Shown piece after piece: positions 41,432-50,199 of a stretch of DNA of 64,000 bases. Positions within the stretch are counted from its first letter, which is position 1. The number at the start of each line of letters is the position of its first letter. Location of the stretch: NCBI GenBank assembly GCA_038234715.1, contig JBBQTD010000015.1, positions 1 through 64,000 on the forward strand, read 5' to 3'. Below the pieces are notes generated by a model that had not been told where the DNA came from, ran no database searches, and worked only from the letters and a program-made list of their open reading frames with translations. The stretch is from SZAS-103 sp038234715 (GTDB lineage Bacteria; Pseudomonadota; Gammaproteobacteria; Xanthomonadales; Xanthomonadaceae). The position numbers were made by a program, and so were the translations under genes.

Positions 41432-42217
41432 ATGAGAGCATCGCTCCTTGCGTCGACCATCGCGCTGTTCACTGCCCTGTGCCCACCGCCTGCGAGTGCC
41501 CGCACGGTTTACCGCTGCATGCGCGACGGCACGGTCAGTCTGGCAACGGCGCCCGAGCCCGGCTCACGCTGTGAAGCAAAACAAGTCGATGATGCAGCCG
41601 CCGTTGTGCCGAACCTGTGGGGGATCAATGGTCGCCAGAGCGGCGTGTTGTATGCGCGCACGCAGGACGGGCAGATCGTGTACAGCACCCGCAATCTGCC
41701 GGGGTCAACGCGTTTGATGGCATTTGCAGTGACCCCTCCGCCGGATGCTGTCGCGCACCCCGGACTGGGGTCGATGGGTCCGGCCCAACCCGGCGTGCAT
41801 TCGGAGGTCTTTCGAGCGGCAGCGCGTGCAAACGGGATCGAGGACGCCTGGCTGCGTGCGGTCGCGCATGCAGAAAGCGGGATGCAGGCCGATGCGGTCT
41901 CGCCCAAGGGCGCGCAGGGGATCATGCAACTGCTGCCGGAAACCACCCTGTACTATCGCGTGCAGGACCCGTTCTCGCCCACTCAGTCGATCCAGGGCGG
42001 CGCGAAGTACCTGGGCGAGTTGTTGCGCCGCTATCACGGCGATCGCCGATTGGCGGCTGCAGCGTATAACGCGGGCGTCGGCGCGGTAGAGCGCTACGAT
42101 GGGATCCCTCCCTATGCCGAAACCCAGGCGTACGTTGAAAAAGTGGAGGCGCTGTACGCCTTGTACCGCGCGGCATTGCCGGCGGCGGTTGCACGTGGGG
42201 CCGTTCGCCACCGATAG
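41432..42217 (+). CDS. secreted lytic transglycosylase (SLT domain)
   Basis: A 261-residue protein with a signal peptide (about 1-24), an N-terminal DUF4124-like stretch (VYRCMRDGTVSLATAPEPGS) and an SLT catalytic domain: catalytic Glu148 in AVAHAESGM, then SPKGAQGIMQLLPET and AAAYNAGVGAVERYDG. It cleaves peptidoglycan glycan strands to 1,6-anhydro products. The size and the GAQG-type motif fit family 1 soluble enzymes. Confidence 0.93.
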   Translation: MRASLLASTIALFTALCPPPASARTVYRCMRDGTVSLATAPEPGSRCEAKQVDDAAAVVPNLWGINGRQSGVLYARTQDGQIVYSTRNLPGSTRLMAFAVTPPPDAVAHPGLGSMGPAQPGVHSEVFRAAARANGIEDAWLRAVAHAESGMQADAVSPKGAQGIMQLLPETTLYYRVQDPFSPTQSIQGGAKYLGELLRRYHGDRRLAAAAYNAGVGAVERYDGIPPYAETQAYVEKVEALYALYRAALPAAVARGAVRHR

Positions 42218-42455
42218 GCGGACCGGGTGCCGACGGCTTCGATCGGCGTTCATCTGGAAGCCAACCGCGATTCACCTACAATGAGCCCGCGCTCGGCCAC
42301 CTTGAGGATCGCTTGGCGCGCCGGTCAGCGGTATCGCGAAGACGCTGTAAGGTTTACCGAATGCGGGATTCGCGACACTGTAGCGGCATCTCGTGGGACA
42401 CCAGAAGCATCCGCCAGCCGGGCGGAACCTGAATCGGCCAGTCACGGAAACTTGC

Positions 42456-43613
42456 ATGGCGCTGCATATTGCGGACATCACGATGCTCTACGCCCCCGCC
42501 AGCGGCGGCGTGCGCACGTACCTGGAAGCAAAGGACGACTGGCTGCGCACACGCGCCGACATGCGCCACAGCATGCTGGTCCCTGGCGACCAGTTCGGTT
42601 GCGAGAACGGGATCCACACCGTGCCGGCGCCGCTCATACCGTTCGGCAAGGGTTATCGCTTCCCGGCGTTGCGCAAGGCATGGGTGGATGCGCTCGTCGC
42701 GCTGCAACCGGACCTGATCGAAGTCCAGGATCCGTATGTGACTGGATGGGCGGCGGTCGAGGCTGGCGCGAAGCTCGGTGTTCCGGTCATTGGCTACTAC
42801 CATTCCGACCTGCCGCGGCTCGTGGGAAGCCGGGTCGGGCACTGGACCGACATCATCCTCGATACCTACGTGACCAAGTTGTACCGGCGGTTCGACCGGG
42901 TGCTGGTTCCGAGCCAGGTGATGGCCGAAAAACTCGAGCGACTGCGCGTCCCGAATGTCTTCGTCCAGCCGCTCGGCGTCGATCTGCACAGGTTTCGGCA
43001 TTCGCGCAAGGACATGCAATTGCGCCAGCGCCTGGGCATCGATCCGAACGCCCGGCTGCTGGTCTTCGCAGGGCGTGGTGCCCACGAGAAGAATGTTCCG
43101 CTATTGATCAAGGCGATGCGGCTGCTCGGCGACCACTATCGCCTGCTTCTCGTCGGCACCCATATGCCGACCAGCTATCCCGACAACGTGCACGTCATCG
43201 ACCATTTCGTTCCCAAGGACGAACTCGCGGGCATTCTCGCCGCCTGCGACGCACTCGTGCACGCGGGCGATCGAGAGACCTTCGGTTTGGTCGTGCTTGA
43301 AGCAATGGCCGCCGGATTGCCCGTGATCGGCATGGATTGCGGTGCTGTTGCAGAACTGGTTACGCCTGAATGCGGACGCCTTGCGAAACCCGGTGACGCG
43401 GTTTCGTTCGCTGCCGCAGTACGCGAGGTGTTCGACGGCGATCCAGTGCAGATGGGACGCAACGGCCGGCGCCGCGTAGAAGCGAGCTTCGGGTGGAAGG
43501 GAGTGATGGCCGGTTTGCTGCGGCACTACGCGACGCTGACAGATGCCGCGGTCGGCGCAGATTTTGCGCAAGACCTTCCGGCCGAGGAGTCCGCGCGTGC
43601 AGCCGCCGGATGA
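42456..43613 (+). CDS. glycosyltransferase, GT4 family (GT-B fold)
   Basis: A 385-residue glycosyltransferase. The N-terminal domain starts MALHIADITMLYAPASGGVR with the acceptor-side GGV loop. The C-terminal domain has the donor site pattern LVFAGRGAHEKN and HAGDRETFGLVVLEAMAAGL, the E-x7-E motif of retaining GT4 enzymes. It transfers a sugar (often mannose or glucose) from a nucleotide donor to a lipid or glycan. It starts a tight operon with a DUF2334 deacetylase and an LPG-synthase-like membrane protein. ATG 42456 is chosen; a start at 42393 lacks support. Confidence 0.9.
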   Translation: MALHIADITMLYAPASGGVRTYLEAKDDWLRTRADMRHSMLVPGDQFGCENGIHTVPAPLIPFGKGYRFPALRKAWVDALVALQPDLIEVQDPYVTGWAAVEAGAKLGVPVIGYYHSDLPRLVGSRVGHWTDIILDTYVTKLYRRFDRVLVPSQVMAEKLERLRVPNVFVQPLGVDLHRFRHSRKDMQLRQRLGIDPNARLLVFAGRGAHEKNVPLLIKAMRLLGDHYRLLLVGTHMPTSYPDNVHVIDHFVPKDELAGILAACDALVHAGDRETFGLVVLEAMAAGLPVIGMDCGAVAELVTPECGRLAKPGDAVSFAAAVREVFDGDPVQMGRNGRRRVEASFGWKGVMAGLLRHYATLTDAAVGADFAQDLPAEESARAAAG

Positions 43614-44388
43614 TGTCGCGCGCCGGAAACTTTTCAGCGTCGTGCTGCACGACGTCGCTCCGGCGACATGGCCGGAATATCAGGACTTCGTCGATGCGAT
43701 CGACCGCATTGGCGGCATTCCGCTGACATTGCTTGTCGTGCCAGAGTTCCACCACCAGGGTTCGATCGTCGACGACGCGGGATTTCGCGCCGCAATCGAT
43801 GCGCGGGTCGCACTTGGCGACGAACTGGTCCTGCACGGGTTCCACCACGCCGACGATTCGCCATCGCCACGTGGGCCGCGCGAGGTCTTCATGCGTCGCA
43901 TCTATACCCACGAAGGCGAGTTTTACGCGATCGACGGAGCGACAGCGAAGCAGCGCATCGCAGGTGGCCTCGCTGCATTCGCAGCCTGCGGATGGACGAC
44001 GCGCGGTTTCGTCGCCCCTGCGTGGTTGCTCAACGCCGAAGCGAAAGCCGAAGTGACGGCGGCTGGTCTTGGCTATACAAGCAACCCGCGCCAGCTGATC
44101 CGGCTGCCGCGCGGGCAGGCGGTACCGGCCCCAAGTCTGGTATGGAGCGCGCGCAGCGGCTGGCGCCGCTTGCTATCGCGCGCGTGGAACGATCGGCAAC
44201 GCCGCCGCCATGCCGATGCACCGTTGTTGCGACTCGGACTGCACCCCGTGGACATGCGCCACGCGTCGGTGGTGCGCTGGTGGCTCGAAGCCGTCGTGGC
44301 GCTCGGCGCCACGCGCACACCAGTGACAAAGTCGCAGGCCCTGGATCATCTGGATCGCCATCCGTTTGGCGACGGAGGGACGACTTGA
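43597..44388 (+). CDS. DUF2334 polysaccharide deacetylase-like protein
   Basis: A 263-residue protein with a (beta/alpha) deacetylase pattern: FSVVLHDVAPATWPEYQDFV with the catalytic/metal Asp, then LVLHGFHHADD with the metal His pair, and FVAPAWLLN. DUF2334 proteins are related to NodB-type deacetylases and probably remove acetyl groups from a sugar. GTG 43597 is chosen because gaggag lies seven bases upstream; it overlaps the glycosyltransferase by 17 bp. The deacetylase likely acts on the glycan made by that enzyme, a common pairing in glycolipid pathways. Confidence 0.85.
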   Translation: MQPPDDVARRKLFSVVLHDVAPATWPEYQDFVDAIDRIGGIPLTLLVVPEFHHQGSIVDDAGFRAAIDARVALGDELVLHGFHHADDSPSPRGPREVFMRRIYTHEGEFYAIDGATAKQRIAGGLAAFAACGWTTRGFVAPAWLLNAEAKAEVTAAGLGYTSNPRQLIRLPRGQAVPAPSLVWSARSGWRRLLSRAWNDRQRRRHADAPLLRLGLHPVDMRHASVVRWWLEAVVALGATRTPVTKSQALDHLDRHPFGDGGTT

Positions 44389-45398
44389 AGCGGCGCTATC
44401 TGATGCTCGGAATGCTGGGTCTTGGACTCGGTCTGGGCATTCCGCTCATGATCGGCGGTAACGAAGCATTGAGAAAGTTGGCTGCACTTCCGGCCGCGCT
44501 CTGGTGCGTTGCGCTGTCGATGATCGTGGCGGCGTGGAACGTGAACGCGGGGCGCCTGCGGTTGTTGCTCGGCGGCATTTCGCGTCCGATGGGACAAGTG
44601 CAGGCTCTCGGAACCGTCATGGCAACCGAGTTTGCGATTTGTGCGACGCCGGCCGGGACGGGCGGGCCGGTTACCCTGGTCGTCCTGCTCAAACGGCATG
44701 GCCTAAGCGCCCCCCAGGGCATTGCGCTGTACGCAGTCGACCAACTGATGGACATGCTTTTCTTCAGCACGGCGCTAGCGGCACTCGGTGTCTACTGGTT
44801 GATGGTCCCGGCGCAGGTCTACGCAGCGTGGCAGCTGGCGCCGCTTGCCGCGTTGCTGGGGGCGGGCTTGGTCGTGGTGGTCTTGCTGACCCGCTTCCAT
44901 CGCGGCGCGTTGCTCGCGATGTTGTTCGTGTTGCGCAAGTTGCATGTCGCGCGCAGGCGCCGCCGGCGTTTCGCGCATTGGGTCGCGGAGTTTCGCGGTG
45001 GCCTCATCCTGATTGGCGGTTTCTCGCGGCCACGCCTGATTGCCGTTTACGCCTTGTGCGTCGTGCACTGGTTGCTGCGCTACAGCGTGTTGTACGTCGT
45101 GGTCAGCGGACTCGGCGCGCACATTGCCTGGGCCTACAGTTTCCTGGTGCAGATGCTTTCACTTACGGTTGGACAATTCACATTCCTCCCCGGCGGGACG
45201 GGTGGAGCCGAGCTCAGCGCCACCGCGCTGCTGACACCGTACCTCGGCGCAGCGACCGCCGCCGCCGGGGTGCTGGCATGGCGTTTTGCGACGTTCTGGT
45301 GGTACCTGGTGGCTGGAGCGCCAGTGTTCATGCTGCAGGCCGGCCAAGGCCGAGGCGCGCGGACGGGCGTCACACAAGTTATACGTTCGCCGCGCTAA
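44385..45398 (+). CDS. lysylphosphatidylglycerol synthase-like transmembrane protein (possible flippase)
   Basis: A 337-residue membrane protein with about eight helices of the MprF/AglD-type membrane domain (COG0392-like), including the conserved PAGTGGPVTLVVLL and FTFLPGGTGGAELSATALL loops. The C-terminal aminoacyl transferase domain of MprF is absent, so it is probably a lipid translocase. It begins with TTG overlapping the upstream stop (TTGA) behind ggaggga. With the glycosyltransferase and deacetylase it probably builds and flips a glycolipid. Confidence 0.85.
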   Translation: MKRRYLMLGMLGLGLGLGIPLMIGGNEALRKLAALPAALWCVALSMIVAAWNVNAGRLRLLLGGISRPMGQVQALGTVMATEFAICATPAGTGGPVTLVVLLKRHGLSAPQGIALYAVDQLMDMLFFSTALAALGVYWLMVPAQVYAAWQLAPLAALLGAGLVVVVLLTRFHRGALLAMLFVLRKLHVARRRRRRFAHWVAEFRGGLILIGGFSRPRLIAVYALCVVHWLLRYSVLYVVVSGLGAHIAWAYSFLVQMLSLTVGQFTFLPGGTGGAELSATALLTPYLGAATAAAGVLAWRFATFWWYLVAGAPVFMLQAGQGRGARTGVTQVIRSPR

Positions 45399-45494
45399 GC
45401 TGCGTCTGCAGCATTGCAGACGTCGCGTCGGGCATCTTGTTGCCAAGCCCGCCACACGGGCTGACAATGCCTATTCCACACGGAGAGTTCTCCC

Positions 45495-46538
45495 TTGACC
45501 TCAACCATGCCGCCAAATGCAGGCAAGCAAAATCTGCCCGTATCCGAAAGCGTCAACCTGCGCCAGCTTTGCGCGCAATTCGCAAAGCCGCATCTTGGAC
45601 GGGCATTGTGGCAGCTGCTCAATACGCTGGTGCCTTTCGCGGCGTTGTGGACGCTGATGGCATGGACCCTGCATTCGGGCTGGAGCTATGGCTGGACCTT
45701 GCTGCTCGCGCTCCCGGCTGCCGGATTGTACGTCCGACTTTTCATGGCGCAGCACGATTGCGGCCACGGATCCTATTTCGCGAGTGCTCGCGCCAATCAA
45801 TGGGTTGGCGCCTGTCTCGGATTGATCACCCTGTTCCCGTTCGGTTACTGGAAAAAGACCCATGCGATCCACCACGGTACGTCGGGCAACCTTGATCGTC
45901 GTGAGCTTGGCGACATCGACACGCTCACTGTTGCGGAATACCGGGCGCGCTCATGGTTCGGACGGATGATGTACCGCATGTATCGCAGCACGCCGGTGCT
46001 GCTTGGTATCGGGCCAATCTACCAGTTCGTGATCAAACACCGTTTTCCGTTCGACATGCCTTTCAGCTGGAAGAAAGAGTGGGCCAGCGTCCTGCTCAAC
46101 AACCTGATGCTGATTCTGGTCGGCGGTACGCTCGGCTACATGATCGGTTGGCACGTGGTCCTGCTGGTACATTTGCCGATCGTGCTGATTGCCGGGGCTC
46201 TGGGCGTGTGGCTGTTCTATGTGCAGCACACGTTCGAGCAAACGTACTGGACGCGCAAGGACGATTGGGATTCCAACCAGGCAGCGATTGCGGGCAGTTC
46301 CTACTACGCGCTGCCGCGCGTGCTGCATTGGTTCACCGCCAACATCGGTTACCACCATATCCATCATCTGGCGAGCAGGATCCCGAGTTATCGCCTGCGT
46401 GAGGCGTTTGAATCCAGCCCGCACCTGCAGACCGCGCCGACATTGACGATCTGGTCCAGCCTGCATTCCGCGCGACTCAAGCTGTGGGACGAGGACTTGC
46501 AGCGCATGGTCGGGTTCCCGCGTCGCAGCCGCGTCTGA
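45495..46538 (+). CDS. fatty acid desaturase
   Basis: A 347-residue membrane di-iron desaturase. The three His boxes are HDCGH (87-91), HAIHH (123-127) and HHIHH (287-291), and an extra H in YVQHTFE (about 245). Four to six hydrophobic segments surround them. It inserts a double bond into membrane acyl chains using O2 and electrons from ferredoxin or a reductase. TTG 45495 follows cggagag by seven bases; ATG 45507 is the alternative. It lies 96 bp after the glycolipid operon. Confidence 0.9.
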   Translation: MTSTMPPNAGKQNLPVSESVNLRQLCAQFAKPHLGRALWQLLNTLVPFAALWTLMAWTLHSGWSYGWTLLLALPAAGLYVRLFMAQHDCGHGSYFASARANQWVGACLGLITLFPFGYWKKTHAIHHGTSGNLDRRELGDIDTLTVAEYRARSWFGRMMYRMYRSTPVLLGIGPIYQFVIKHRFPFDMPFSWKKEWASVLLNNLMLILVGGTLGYMIGWHVVLLVHLPIVLIAGALGVWLFYVQHTFEQTYWTRKDDWDSNQAAIAGSSYYALPRVLHWFTANIGYHHIHHLASRIPSYRLREAFESSPHLQTAPTLTIWSSLHSARLKLWDEDLQRMVGFPRRSRV

Positions 46539-46631
46539 CTCTCTCGATTTAGCGGGTTGATCGCAGGTTTATCACTGGCACCACCTGGCGTCCTGGTTGA
46601 CCACCACGAATTCCATCACAGGAGCATTGCG

Positions 46632-47000
46632 ATGATTGGCTACGTCACTCTTGGTACCAACGACCTGTCCCGCGCGGCGAAGTTCTACGACGCGCTGCTA
46701 GCCGAAATCGGCGCGACGCGGTTCATGGAAAACGAACAGTTCATCGCCTGGTCCGCGTCGCCGACGCAGGCTGGACTTGGCCTGACCAAGCCGTTCGACG
46801 GCAACAAGGCAACCGTCGGCAATGGCGTGATGGTGGCGTTGGCTGTCGACAGCACAGCCAAGGTTGATCGTGTCCACGCGAAAGCCCTTGAGCTTGGCGC
46901 AACAGACGAAGGTGCAGTTGGCCCGCGTGGCGACAACTTCTATGCCGGCTATTTTCGCGATCCGGACGGTAACAAGCTCAACGTCTTCTACATGGGCTGA
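46632..47000 (+). CDS. VOC family protein (glyoxalase/bleomycin resistance type)
   Basis: A 122-residue single VOC module: MIGYVTLGTNDLSRAAKFYD, strand VMVALAVDSTAKVDRVHAKA, and FYAGYFRDPDGNKLNVFYMG, with the FRDPDGN end typical of the family. It may be a metal-dependent lyase, dioxygenase or drug-binding protein; the substrate is unknown. ATG 46632 follows a ggagc site. A MAPEG-family gene follows after 59 bp. Confidence 0.9.
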   Translation: MIGYVTLGTNDLSRAAKFYDALLAEIGATRFMENEQFIAWSASPTQAGLGLTKPFDGNKATVGNGVMVALAVDSTAKVDRVHAKALELGATDEGAVGPRGDNFYAGYFRDPDGNKLNVFYMG

Positions 47001-47059
47001 ATGCTGCATCCACGGCGTTGATCGCGCCAAATTTGCAACTACCTGACCGGGAGATCGTC

Positions 47060-47449
47060 ATGGGCGTCGAATTGCAGATGCTGGTATGGGCTGTCGTCCT
47101 GGGTTTGGTGCAACTCGTGGCCGCTGCAACACTGGGTACGCAACAGCGCGGACTGGCCTGGAACGCTGGTGCACGCGATGATGTTCCCGTGCCGTTGACC
47201 GGAGTCGCCGGTCGCGTCGACCGCGCTTTGCACAACTTCCTCGAAACTTTTGCATTCTTCGCAGTTGCGGTCCTGGTCGTGGTTGCCACGCAACGCGGCA
47301 ACGCGCAGACCGCACTCGGCGCGCAGGTGTACCTGTGGGCGCGCGTTGCGTACCTTCCTGTCTACGCGGCTGGCATTCCTTACCTGCGTACGCTGATCTG
47401 GACCGCTTCGATGATCGGACTGATCATGGTGCTGCGTCCTTTGATCTGA
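47060..47449 (+). CDS. MAPEG family membrane protein
   Basis: A 129-residue protein with four hydrophobic segments (LQMLVWAVVLGLVQLVAAAT, then FLETFAFFAVAVLVVVA, YLWARVAYLPVYAAG, LIWTASMIGLIMVLR). RVDRALHNFLETFAFF matches the MAPEG (membrane-associated eicosanoid/glutathione metabolism) signature. Bacterial members often have glutathione transferase or peroxidase activity. ATG 47060 follows gggaga. Confidence 0.88.
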   Translation: MGVELQMLVWAVVLGLVQLVAAATLGTQQRGLAWNAGARDDVPVPLTGVAGRVDRALHNFLETFAFFAVAVLVVVATQRGNAQTALGAQVYLWARVAYLPVYAAGIPYLRTLIWTASMIGLIMVLRPLI

Positions 47450-47454
47450 CCCTT

Positions 47455-47519
47455 GATCCTTCGAGCACCGATCCTTCGAGCACCGATCCGACAAGCATCG
47501 CGCCGACAAGCTTCGCGCC
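47455..47519. repeat. 15-bp tandem repeat, four units
   Basis: GATCCTTCGAGCACC occurs twice in exact tandem (47455-47484), followed by two diverged 15-bp units, GATCCGACAAGCATC and GCGCCGACAAGCTTC. It fills the gap between the convergent MAPEG and DUF72 genes. Confidence 0.75.
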
Positions 47520-47527
47520 GGCGATGA

Positions 47528-48370
47528 TCAATTCGCACCGAGTCTTGCCAACAATGCCATCGCCGCGGCGGGGTTGCGTTCCTTGGCGCTACTGATGAAA
47601 AACACGAAGACATCGCGCTTGCCGCTACTCGGCCGCAGCGCCGCGATGTGTGGCAGGTCTGCTGGATCATCGCCCCGGGCCCATGCGCAGGCGCGGTCGT
47701 GCCACTGGTCGATTTCGTCGTCGGAATAACCGGTCGCAATTGCGGCACGTGAACGCATCAGGCGGGCGTAGACGAAATCAGCGGTGATGTCGGCGACCGA
47801 TGGATGTTCCGTCGAATCGGTGAAGACCGTGGCCACGGCGTGCTTTCGCGCAAGCTCGAGGTAGCCCGCGTCTACGAAATCCGCATTGCGCACGTCGAGT
47901 ACGTGGCGCAACTGCATTCCTGCGACGTGCTTTGGCAGCAGCGTCAGGAACGCAGTGAAATCCTCGCGGTCGATTTGCGGCTTCTCGAACTGCCAGACGA
48001 TCGGACCGAGCTTCTCGCCGAGTGTCGCGATGCCGCCGAGGAAGTCCGCGATGGCGCCGCCAGCCTTCGAAAGGATTTTCGACATGGTGATCCGCTGGGG
48101 CGCCTTAGCCGAGAAGACGAATCCATCCGGCGTCTCGTCTCGCCAACGTGCGTACGTAGGCGGCTTCTGCGCGCCGTAGAACGTGCCGTTGACTTCGATC
48201 GCAGTGACGTGTCGGCTCGCGTATTCGAGTTCGCGCTTTTGCACGAGTCCATGGGGATAGAAATTGTCGCGCCATGGCTTGAAGACCCAGCCACCAATGC
48301 CAACCCGGATTTCGCCGGCGGCCTTGCGCGTGGCCTTCACCTCATGCGGGGATATCTTCGCCTTTGACAT
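47528..48370 (-). CDS. DUF72 family protein
   Basis: A 280-residue TIM-barrel protein of the DUF72 family: IRVGIGGWVFKPWRDNFYPHGL, ASRHVTAIEVNGTFYGAQKPPTYARW (split here as EVNGTFYG and YARWRDE), VWQFEKPQ, and the end RDVFVFFISSAKERNPAAA. Family members resemble xylose isomerase-type barrels; the reaction is unknown. ATG 48370 has a gaggaat site; a start at 48409 would add 13 residues. Confidence 0.9.
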   Translation of the reverse strand: MSKAKISPHEVKATRKAAGEIRVGIGGWVFKPWRDNFYPHGLVQKRELEYASRHVTAIEVNGTFYGAQKPPTYARWRDETPDGFVFSAKAPQRITMSKILSKAGGAIADFLGGIATLGEKLGPIVWQFEKPQIDREDFTAFLTLLPKHVAGMQLRHVLDVRNADFVDAGYLELARKHAVATVFTDSTEHPSVADITADFVYARLMRSRAAIATGYSDDEIDQWHDRACAWARGDDPADLPHIAALRPSSGKRDVFVFFISSAKERNPAAAMALLARLGAN

Positions 48371-48425
48371 GGCATTCCTCGCATGGTCCGTCCGCACCAA
48401 CGCGTTCAATAGGCATTCGCGCGGG

Positions 48426-50057
48426 TCAGGTCGATGCAGCTTGCTGGACGGATTCGGAAGCCGGACTTGTCACGGCGCTGGCGACGGCAGCGGTCGGAGT
48501 CGTTGCCTGGATGGACGTGGTTGCCGGCGACGAAGCGATCACCGCTTGTACCGTTGCGACGACCGAAGGCTCCACTGCAGGCGAGAGGGTCGTCTCCGCA
48601 GCCATGGGTGCAACTGTCGAATCGGGGATCGCGGCGCGGTCAGGTGATGATTCCGGATCGGTCGTCGTTTTTGTCGCCGGAGCATCGTTTGACTGCGGGA
48701 TCGGTTCCCCGGTGGCGAGGATATCGGCTTGCACATCTTGCTGGCCAGCCGCAGCGGATGGCACATCGTTGGATGCGACGTCGGCCTTTGCCGCAATCGG
48801 CGCTGTGGCCGACGTCGAGGGAGGCGCGGTTGCTGCCTCTGCTTTTACATATGAAGCGCTTGGAGTCGCGGCGGCCGCAGGATCGGTAAATGGCATGACG
48901 ATCGGACTGCCGCCGACCGGAACCGCGGCAACGAGAACCTCTGCAACCGGAATCTCGGCAACGGGAGAACTCGCAACCACGGCAGCAGCGCGTGCATGCG
49001 GGTCGGGAGGAACGGAAACGTCAGGAACCTCAGCAGTTGACGCAGTGTGGGTCGTTGCCTCGTCGGCAACAATCGTTGCCTCAGCCTGAGCGAGTGCCTC
49101 GGCGGGCGCAATAGTAGTCGTAGCAACGACGGGTACCGCTACCAGCAAAGCTTCAACCACACCTGGAAGCTCTACCGATACAACAGCAGCCGGCGCCGCA
49201 TCAGGTGGCGCAGCGACATCAGCACCTTGAGCGGCACCAGCAGCAGCGATGACAACAGAGGCGGAAACAAGGCTGGCTGGGGCGTCAGCTTGGGCAACGG
49301 CTACAACGTGAGCCGAATTAACGGCGACTGGAACCTCAGCAATGGAAGCCGCGGCAGCGAGAGGAAGTGCAACGGCAGGTGCTTCAATAACAGCTGCAGG
49401 AGCAACCGGAGCGGCCGCAACGACTGCGAGATGCCGGCGAGGCACCTTGTCCGCGTCGAGCAGCTTCTCGATGCGTGCAAACACTTCGCTGCGCGAGAAC
49501 GGCTTCTTCATGAAGTCGTCGGCGCCAATGCGTTGGGCGTAGAACTGTTCTGTCGCCAATTCATTGCCGCTGATCATCACGATGGGAATGATCTTGGAAA
49601 TCGGATCCCTGCGCAGCCGGCGCAGGGCCTCGAAGCCGTTCATGCCAGGCAACACAATGTCGAGGAAGATCAGGTCCGGGACTTCCGACAGTGCCATCGA
49701 CACGCCGGTTTCGGCATCGGAAGCCTCCAGCGCTATGTAACCGCTTTGTTCGAGCATGCGCTTGAGCAACGCGACGATGGTTGGAGAGTCGTCGATGACC
49801 AGGACGCGCGTCCCTTCACGCGCATTCACGCGCGGCTTTTCCCGGCGGTCAACCTTGGCTGGAGCGGGCTTCGGGCCAGCCTTTGCTATCGCGTCGAGCG
49901 CATCATTGATGCTCAGGGGAGCCGATTGGGCTACTGCGGAAGGGGCGGCGGTCGCAGGTGCCACGGGCGAAGATGTACGGACTTGCGGTGTGGGTCTGGC
50001 CGATGCGGCTTTGCTGCCGCCGCCGAACCATCGTTTCAGAACGTCCAGCATGCCCAT
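48426..50057 (-). CDS. response regulator receiver protein with very long Ala/Val/Pro-rich C-terminal tail
   Basis: A 543-residue protein. Residues 15-80 are a Pro/Ala-rich leader. Residues 83-205 form a complete receiver domain: acidic pair D89/D90 in VLVIDDSPT, phospho-acceptor D133 in IFLDIVLPGMNG, S163 in VMISG and K185 in KKPF. From about 210 to the end, some 330 residues are almost only Ala, Val, Pro, Thr and Ser, with no recognisable output domain. The receiver is closest in look to stand-alone PilG/PilH-like regulators. The tail may be a disordered scaffold. ATG 50057 is chosen; longer upstream frames lack support. Confidence 0.8.
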   Translation of the reverse strand: MGMLDVLKRWFGGGSKAASARPTPQVRTSSPVAPATAAPSAVAQSAPLSINDALDAIAKAGPKPAPAKVDRREKPRVNAREGTRVLVIDDSPTIVALLKRMLEQSGYIALEASDAETGVSMALSEVPDLIFLDIVLPGMNGFEALRRLRRDPISKIIPIVMISGNELATEQFYAQRIGADDFMKKPFSRSEVFARIEKLLDADKVPRRHLAVVAAAPVAPAAVIEAPAVALPLAAAASIAEVPVAVNSAHVVAVAQADAPASLVSASVVIAAAGAAQGADVAAPPDAAPAAVVSVELPGVVEALLVAVPVVATTTIAPAEALAQAEATIVADEATTHTASTAEVPDVSVPPDPHARAAAVVASSPVAEIPVAEVLVAAVPVGGSPIVMPFTDPAAAATPSASYVKAEAATAPPSTSATAPIAAKADVASNDVPSAAAGQQDVQADILATGEPIPQSNDAPATKTTTDPESSPDRAAIPDSTVAPMAAETTLSPAVEPSVVATVQAVIASSPATTSIQATTPTAAVASAVTSPASESVQQAAST

Positions 50058-50199
50058 GGTTTTGGCCCCCAACAGCCGATTTTCTGTCCACAGTTTGGCC
50101 TTTGCGCGGGCGGCTGACAATCGATTTTCGTGACTTTCATCACGGATTCGAGGCGGTACCATGTCCGCGCGCCACTTCGGCGCCGGACGAGAACCAAGC

